Assembly: GCF_001039355.2 (NCBI RefSeq)
Contig: NW_019775485.1
Location: 220,796 to 266,237 of the forward strand
Reading direction: 5' to 3'
Length of the DNA stretch: 45,442 nt
DNA from: Lingula anatina
Taxonomy: Eukaryota; Brachiopoda; Lingulata; Lingulida; Lingulidae
The notes beneath the pieces were generated by a model. The model did not search any database, was not told the DNA's origin, and saw only the letters and a program-made list of their open reading frames with translations. A program made the position numbers and the translations under genes. How positions within the stretch are numbered: position 1 is the first letter of the stretch; each line of letters starts with the position of its first letter. Below are positions 42,015 through 45,442 of this stretch, piece by piece.

Positions 42015-45000
42015 TCAAATAATGTCACCACAGAAGACACAAAATGTGTTGAAAATATAACGACACAGGGTCCCAAGCCTTGATCGTGGAAATTGTGTCT
42101 CATTATTCACAACAACCACTGTATGATGATCTACGATTTCCTTCCATTTCGACATTTCGCGGTTCTTATCATACCGATATATTTGGCAAATATTGGCCAC
42201 ATTGATTGATCGAGCGAATTCTGCACCCAGCATTGTCAAAGCATGCTCTTTTGTATCAGAACGTTTTTCGGCATGCACAACAAACACTTGGTGTGGATAT
42301 CGAGCAGCGGTCTTTGCAAGAAGTTTGGGTAAAGTTATCATCTTGTCTTCAGTAACAATCTGAACCAAATACTCCAAAATGCATTCGCGAATAAAAGAGC
42401 TTCGTTCTTCAAATTTCATAACAACTTCATTTAACTCTGATGTCATGTTACCTTGTCGTGCAATGGTGTTATGTAGCGAGCTTAGCGGCTTCAGCAAAAT
42501 AGCATTCGTTTTCATAAACACTCCGCCATGCATATACAATAGTACAAGTGGCATTAATGTTGTATCATAATTGCTATGTTGCGTTTCTCTCGATTTGACC
42601 ATTTCCAAAAAGCTTGCAATAGGTTCCGTGAAAGTGTTGGGGTCATACTGGGTAAGTTGATCCAACATCATGCCCAATGTGTAGTTCTGAACGGCCACGT
42701 GATACCCGACTTCTGTGAACAGTTGCACATCCGACTGACCCAAAATGTTGCTATATATTAATACCTTCGCAAAGGGATGATGGTAAAATATACTTTCTAT
42801 TGAACGACGTTCTTTCAGAGAAAGGAAAGAAGACCAGGACAAAAGGGAGAATATTAATTCGTTTCTGAGAGGGGCATCTGGGATATTTAGAGGAACAATG
42901 CCAAAAGTTATAGCAGTTTCGCGGAAGTCAGGTCGTTTCTGAATCTCATGCCACAAAGTAGCACGCAACCGCATCATCTTACCGCCGTTTGGATTAGGTT
43001 GCGGGCAATCCCAGTCAAACCCTTCAAGTCCCGAAAACGTCTTCGTTTTGCCTTCACCCTTAGTAGTGACTCTGTGGAATAAATCTGATAACCCTTCGAG
43101 TCGATAGTGAGAACCTCCCGGCAGATGATCGGTTTGAACAAATACCACTGGTGTGCCCATTGCAACAGAGGGCAATGCGCAATGGAGTCTAGATGTAATA
43201 ACCAATTTTGCCCGTGCGTATCGTTTAATCAAACTATACACGTGCTCCATCAGTGACCATGCATTGATTCGCACAACGTGTGATATTGAAATAAGAGATG
43301 TTTTAATATGATGGGGAACGATTTCTTTTAAAGTACTGTTATCAACGTCAACAACAATTATTTCTTGGCCTCTTTCGTGCTTATCAAAAGGGTTTTCCAG
43401 TAAAAGGGTGGCACATCCCGACAGATACGAGTCTACGTTGTTGTCTAATAGGCTTCGTACAGTGAACGTATCACGCGCACCAACTAGTCCTTTGTTGTGA
43501 ACATAGTTTGCATTTGTTTTCTTTAAAAACGATCTTTGTAAAAACCATTTGGTCATATGCATTGATATCAACAATCGATCTACGTAAGGTGGAGGAGGCC
43601 ATGTGGTTTCTAGCCCGTACCATGCATTGATGATCATTGTGACGGTTTCTTTCTTTTTTTCGGTTGGTGTCTTTTGTTTTGGGTTATTACCAATGCTAGA
43701 CACAGACCAATCCTCTCGGTCGACACATCTGTCCAAGTAAGGCAGAAATTGCAATGCTGCCCAACTTTGCATTTCATCTCCCAAGTTGTGTGATCGCCCG
43801 GTGTAGCAGAGCATGCCGTAGTGATTTTGTCTCGGGGGTAATTTTATCAAAACCTCACTAGGACTGGCTTTTGTTATCAAATTACTATCCTTTTTCATCT
43901 GAAATACAAGAGACTCTATATTCCAAGTTTTGGCATTTTCGTTTTTTAAATAGTCTATATGAGTTTCTGTCATGACCCGTTCAATAAACGGTGACCTTTT
44001 CTCAAAACGTGACTGTAGGAACATACTACTTTTGCTGATCCATTCACCAATGAAGAAATCATCCGGTATTGGGGAAGGAATGTCGTACAAAAGATTTAGG
44101 TGCAGTCCACCATAGTTCCACAACACAAGCAGAACACATACCTGATGCAAATATGAGAGGAAACGATCACCATGCTTATGTCGGTAATATATAGATTCTG
44201 AGACAAAATTTTTAAGCGGTGTATCCTTAGCCAAATAACGTAGAAACAGACGAATTGCTGCAACATTTTTGAATTTACCCGCCAATTGAACCCTGTTTAT
44301 TTGATCTTCACAATGCTTGCTCCCACAAAATACAGTTATGTTTCGATTTGAGTTGGACAAGAAGATTTCCTGGATCTTGGTTTCTAATTGTGGCGGGATT
44401 GCTCTAGAGTCTGACCACACTAACAGTAAATCCATCTTTGTATCAGTGTAATTATTGTTTATATCCTGTAAGTATCCGTTGATGATCTTCTTACTTCCAT
44501 TAACCTGTAAGTCTTCATCAGTTTTCCAAATAATGGTTCTTGATTCCTCTTTTGCGTGTTTTCCTGAAGTTGGTGGTCTCGCACCCTGGTGAATCAAAAG
44601 AGAACACATTGCGTTTTTATTGATGCCTTTACACCTGTTCTGTGCATGCGCTAGTAATTGCAGCGCAGTCTAGACTTCTCGTATTTAGAAACCTGTGTGG
44701 GCAAAGGTTTATTTTTGAGATATGACATGGAGGGGGCTAAATAGGTCGAGTGTTGGAAAAGGCACCACCAGATGGATTCAAATGAGTGAACCATGATGTC
44801 TGACTGTGCTAATTAAGTGGCGCCAAAACTCAACATTCACTGTCTTTTTTCATGGTAAACACCTGGGAATATAGCTGCTCAAAAACTTTTAATGCAAGGG
44901 TCGTGTTAGTAAAGTAGATATGCAGAATGATCCAATGTTTAGTGTAAAGATTAACAATTTGCAGGTGTATGTCAATCATTCGTCTATCGGGTTTTAGACT

Positions 45001-45298
45001 CAGAAACAAAGGCATCATGCTATACATTAAAAGACTTAAGCACCCTTTGTACTTAGCAAAGTAAACTACTTTCTGCGTTCCTTGTTATTTTTCATCTATC
45101 ATCATCTATCAACTATCTCTTAATCCTGATAAATCAAGATGCTCAGGAAGTGGCTTTGTAATTTCCATTTCAAATCCTGCCATCATAAATTCTATTACCT
45201 ACCATGTAATGAAGTGCGCTCCAAAAGATATGAAGTATGATAAGAACAAGTAGTCCAGTAAAGAAAACCCGCTTTTGACTTCGTGACATTCGAAGCAT
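42015..45298 (-). CDS. Type II membrane protein: GT32-like / polysaccharide pyruvyl transferase-like / GT32-like
   Basis: Exon 1 (45298-45203, 96 nt, from an acceptor at 45313-45312, so the 5' UTR is spliced) encodes 32 residues with a basic start and the anchor FFTGLLVLIILHIFWSALHY. Exon 2 (44585-42015) has 856 codons and TAA. Together 888 residues, typical of a Golgi type II enzyme. Residues about 80-230 resemble a GT32/A4GALT-type fold (LWNYGGLHLNLLYD). About 285-580 resemble polysaccharide pyruvyl transferase: NLGDEMQSWAALQ, SGCATLLL, SRLHCALPSVAMGTPVVFV. About 610-760 resemble GT32 again (RRSIESIFYHHPFAKVLIYS, LYMHGGVFMKTNAILLKPL). GT32 enzymes normally have a DxD in the YGGxYLDTD element; here both copies lack it (LNLL, MKTN). 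Substrate unknown. The ATG at 44609 lies in the acceptor tract and is rejected. Confidence 0.8.
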
Positions 45299-45382
45299 TG
45301 TGCTTGAAGATCTGTAAATAAAATAAAAGAATAATAATAATATTGGTTTTACGAACAGACAAAGGTATTACAATTGAGGAAG

Positions 45383-45383
<1 letters not shown>

Positions 45384-45439
<56 letters not shown>
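45384..45439. repeat. (TA)n microsatellite at the right edge
   Basis: About 28 TA units, upstream of exon 1 of the GT32/pyruvyl-transferase-like gene, in its 5' UTR intron. Confidence 0.95.
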
Positions 45440-45441
<2 letters not shown>

Positions 45442-45442
45442 A

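Noticed and set aside
44586-44609. In-frame ATG start (MCSLLIHQ) for the 864-codon open frame
   Set aside because: These 24 bases form a pyrimidine-rich splice acceptor ending CACCAG. An upstream exon (45298-45203) encodes a type II anchor and joins in phase 0.

Overview
This is nuclear DNA from an animal, most likely a marine invertebrate. The genes are spliced with GT-AG introns, introns make up most of the window, AT content is high, there is an intronless eukaryotic tRNA-Ser, and microsatellites and small inverted-repeat transposons are frequent. An amphioxus, hemichordate or lophotrochozoan would fit, but the sequence alone does not name the species. All three protein genes read on the minus strand, so 5' ends lie at high coordinates.

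Right part (42.0-45.3 kb): a two-exon gene for a predicted 888-residue type II membrane protein. A short exon carries the membrane anchor. One long exon encodes a GT32-like glycosyltransferase fold, a polysaccharide pyruvyl transferase-like domain and a second GT32-like fold. Both GT folds have lost the usual DxD signature.

Middle (8.35-39.69 kb): one giant gene, rebuilt here as 56 coding exons (7,950 nt, 2,649 residues) with every intron phase matching. It encodes a type I membrane receptor: signal peptide, 17 tandem C-type lectin-like domains (CTLDs) separated by short Thr/Pro linkers, a stalk, one transmembrane helix and a 45-residue tail with NPxY/YxxF endocytosis-type motifs. The layout recalls the mannose-receptor family with about twice the usual number of CTLDs and without visible ricin-B or fibronectin-II domains. 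CTLDs 8-12 and 13-17 look like a duplicated five-domain block. Five CTLDs carry EPN plus supporting calcium ligands, CTLD1 carries EPN with a weaker context, and one carries QPD, so a multi-specific glycan-binding receptor is likely.

Left part (0-8.3 kb): the start of a second, paralogous lectin gene that runs off the left edge. A signal-peptide exon (5326-5386) joins in phase to a first-CTLD exon (417-577) that is about half identical to the matching exon of the big gene and is followed by the same foldback repeat. A tRNA-Ser(AGA) gene lies antisense in its first intron.

The rest is intron and intergenic DNA with MITEs, foldback elements, a minisatellite, simple repeats, and one exact 263-bp direct repeat around a single N that looks like an unmerged contig overlap.
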